DNA of 64,000 nt from an uncultured Paludibacter sp. (GTDB lineage Bacteria > Bacteroidota > Bacteroidia > Bacteroidales > Paludibacteraceae), in the NCBI GenBank assembly GCA_937897985.1, contig CALCBD010000062.1:1-64000 (forward strand), in the 5' to 3' direction. The notes beneath the pieces were generated by a model. The model worked only from the letters and a program-made list of their open reading frames with translations, had not been told where the DNA came from and did not search any database. Position numbers and translations under genes: made by a program. This document shows, piece after piece, positions 62,620 through 64,000 of the stretch; within the stretch, counting starts at the first letter, position 1; each line of letters opens with the position of its first letter.

Positions 62620-64000
62620 ATGAAAAAACACCGTATCCTTCTTCAGCCCTTAGGAAAATCGTTGATCGTAAATGATCAAACACCACTTATCGATGTTTTG
62701 CACGAATACGGCATTGAGTTTCCATGTGGCGGCAAAGGAACCTGCGGAAAATGCAAAGTGAAATTGCTCGAAGGAGAAATCGGACTCACTGCTGTTCACC
62801 AACAGAAACTGACAGCGCTGTGCCTTTCGGACGAATGGCGTTTAGCCTGTCACAGTCGCTGTACATCCGACATAACTCTGGAAGTAGAACAATGTAATCA
62901 CATCATTCTGGCCGACGAAAGCAGCTTTGATTTTGTTCCGCAGACAGGGTTTGGAGTGGCGGTGGATGTTGGCACCACCACTCTGGTTGCACAACTGATC
63001 GACCTTTCGTCCGGAAAAGTCATAGCAGTGGAAACCCGAATTAATCCACAGGGGAAATATGGTGCCGACTTAATTTCACGTATTCAGTCCTGTATCAACG
63101 GATATGCTTCCGAAATGACATATATGATACGTCAGGCCATCGGAAGCATGATTGAACAAATGCTCCGGCTTCACAAGGTGGAAATTAAGCGCATATCTTT
63201 GGTCGGGAATAGTGCTATGCAGCTTATTTTCAGTAATGCCGATGTGACACCTTTAGCTGCGTATCCCTTCGATTCCGCCAATTCAGGACAAAAAGAATTC
63301 TCAGTTAGCGAACTCAACTGGAAATTTAAAGTAAAAGAAAAAATTATTTTCTTTCCTTCAATCGGCAGTTTTGTGGGGAGCGACATCTTAGCCGGCATCG
63401 TTGCTACAAATCTTCACAACAAAGAAAATTACTGCGCCCTGATTGATCTCGGGACTAACGGTGAAATTGTAGTGGGCAATCAACACCGGATAGTTTGTGC
63501 TTCGACGGCTGCCGGACCTGCATTCGAAGGGACCAATATCTCGATTGGTATGCGAGCGGTAACAGGGGCAATTTCATCGGTTTATTTTCGCGACAATTTA
63601 CTAAAGTACAACACAATAGGGAATGTAAAACCCAAAGGAATCTGTGGAAGTGCATTGATTGATGCGATAGCCTGTTTCCGCGAGTCTGACCTGATTGGCG
63701 TGTTTGGCGAAATCAATTCAGGCGAAAATCAGATTGCTCTCACCACCGGTTTAGGATTAACACAAACTGATATCAATGAATTTCAACTGGCAAAAGCGGC
63801 CATCGCTGCCGGCTTCGAAATTCTTTGCAAATCTCTGTCGATTGAAGTAAAAGATATTCAGGAACTTTATATCGCCGGGGGGTTCGGAAATTACATCAAT
63901 ATCCGGCATCTGATTCAAACCGGAATGATTGATCTGCCCGAAGAAAGAATTCATAAAATGGGAAATACAGCATTAACGGGAGCAAAAATATTCCTGTTTG
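62620..64000 (+). CDS. RamA-like reductive activator of corrinoid enzymes (RACE), partial at window edge
   Basis: ATP-dependent activator that reduces inactive Co(II) corrinoid to Co(I). The frame opens at ATG 62620 and runs off the right edge after 460 codons. The N-terminal 2Fe-2S domain has FPCGGKGTCGKCKV (Cys36, Cys42, Cys45) and RLACHS (Cys77). The DUF4445/ASKHA domain shows GVAVDVGTTTLVAQLIDL, ISLVGNSAMQLIFSN, ALIDLGTNGEIVVGN, STAAGPAFEG, and ELYIAGGFGNYINI. This is the RACE/RamA architecture with a single 2Fe-2S. It completes the corrinoid system. The missing C-terminal end is probably short, judging by the usual family length. Confidence 0.93.
   Translation, partial: MKKHRILLQPLGKSLIVNDQTPLIDVLHEYGIEFPCGGKGTCGKCKVKLLEGEIGLTAVHQQKLTALCLSDEWRLACHSRCTSDITLEVEQCNHIILADESSFDFVPQTGFGVAVDVGTTTLVAQLIDLSSGKVIAVETRINPQGKYGADLISRIQSCINGYASEMTYMIRQAIGSMIEQMLRLHKVEIKRISLVGNSAMQLIFSNADVTPLAAYPFDSANSGQKEFSVSELNWKFKVKEKIIFFPSIGSFVGSDILAGIVATNLHNKENYCALIDLGTNGEIVVGNQHRIVCASTAAGPAFEGTNISIGMRAVTGAISSVYFRDNLLKYNTIGNVKPKGICGSALIDAIACFRESDLIGVFGEINSGENQIALTTGLGLTQTDINEFQLAKAAIAAGFEILCKSLSIEVKDIQELYIAGGFGNYINIRHLIQTGMIDLPEERIHKMGNTALTGAKIFLF

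Overview
The window is chromosomal DNA from a member of the Bacteroidota, most likely an anaerobic, fermentative member of the Bacteroidales. The evidence is two SusC/SusD outer-membrane pairs, a fused SecDF, FISUMP and DUF4294 proteins, and many promoters that match the Bacteroidota consensus (TTG or TTTG, about 20 bases, then TAnnTTTG) with few purine-rich ribosome binding sites. The species cannot be named from the sequence alone.

Layout. 1-1000 is non-coding with a degenerate direct repeat and orphan promoter and terminator signals. 1005-4224 is a minus-strand pta / hydroxyacyl-CoA dehydrogenase / ackA operon. A GNAT acetyltransferase and an NAD(P)-binding reductase follow. 6575-17206 holds two tandem SusCD import systems with a duplicated promoter and leader and no linked carbohydrate-active enzyme. 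pepD and a divergent CoA-transferase follow. 21124-22560 is a repeat array full of GCGGGAA-type heptamers, followed by an initiator tRNA with a textbook promoter and terminator. 22997-35359 carries secDF, a C1 cysteine peptidase, a SNF2 helicase, a patatin/beta-barrel protein, exbB, exbD and an unusual membrane-anchored DUF4294 protein. 36202-40950 has umuDC, gyrB and a LOG-family gene. After a 30-unit heptamer array come a GH16-like protein with its catalytic acids replaced, a KdsA-KdsC fusion joined by a heptamer repeat, kdsD, a radical SAM gene, zwf-pgl, corA and trmN6. 51395-55162 is a 3.5-kb accessory island between 224-bp direct repeats that duplicate the end of trmN6; it holds a FISUMP lipoprotein, a truncated FISUMP-like gene and a PIN/UPF0175 toxin-antitoxin pair.

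The last 6 kb (57963 to the right edge) is the most interesting part. It is one plus-strand cluster of two UroD-family (MtaA/CmuA-like) methyltransferases, a corrinoid protein and a RamA-like reductive activator, interrupted by a RhaT-type sugar transporter and an L-rhamnose mutarotase. All the usual parts of a B12-dependent demethylation system are therefore combined with deoxysugar uptake genes. This suggests import and demethylation of an O-methylated deoxysugar or a related methylated plant or algal compound. A GH3 glycosidase lies just upstream under its own promoter.

Across the window, acetyl-CoA is handled by Pta/AckA and the CoA-transferase, Kdo is made by KdsD and the KdsA-KdsC fusion, and NADPH comes from Zwf/Pgl. 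Heptanucleotide repeats with GGG every seven bases recur at three loci, one of them inside a gene.
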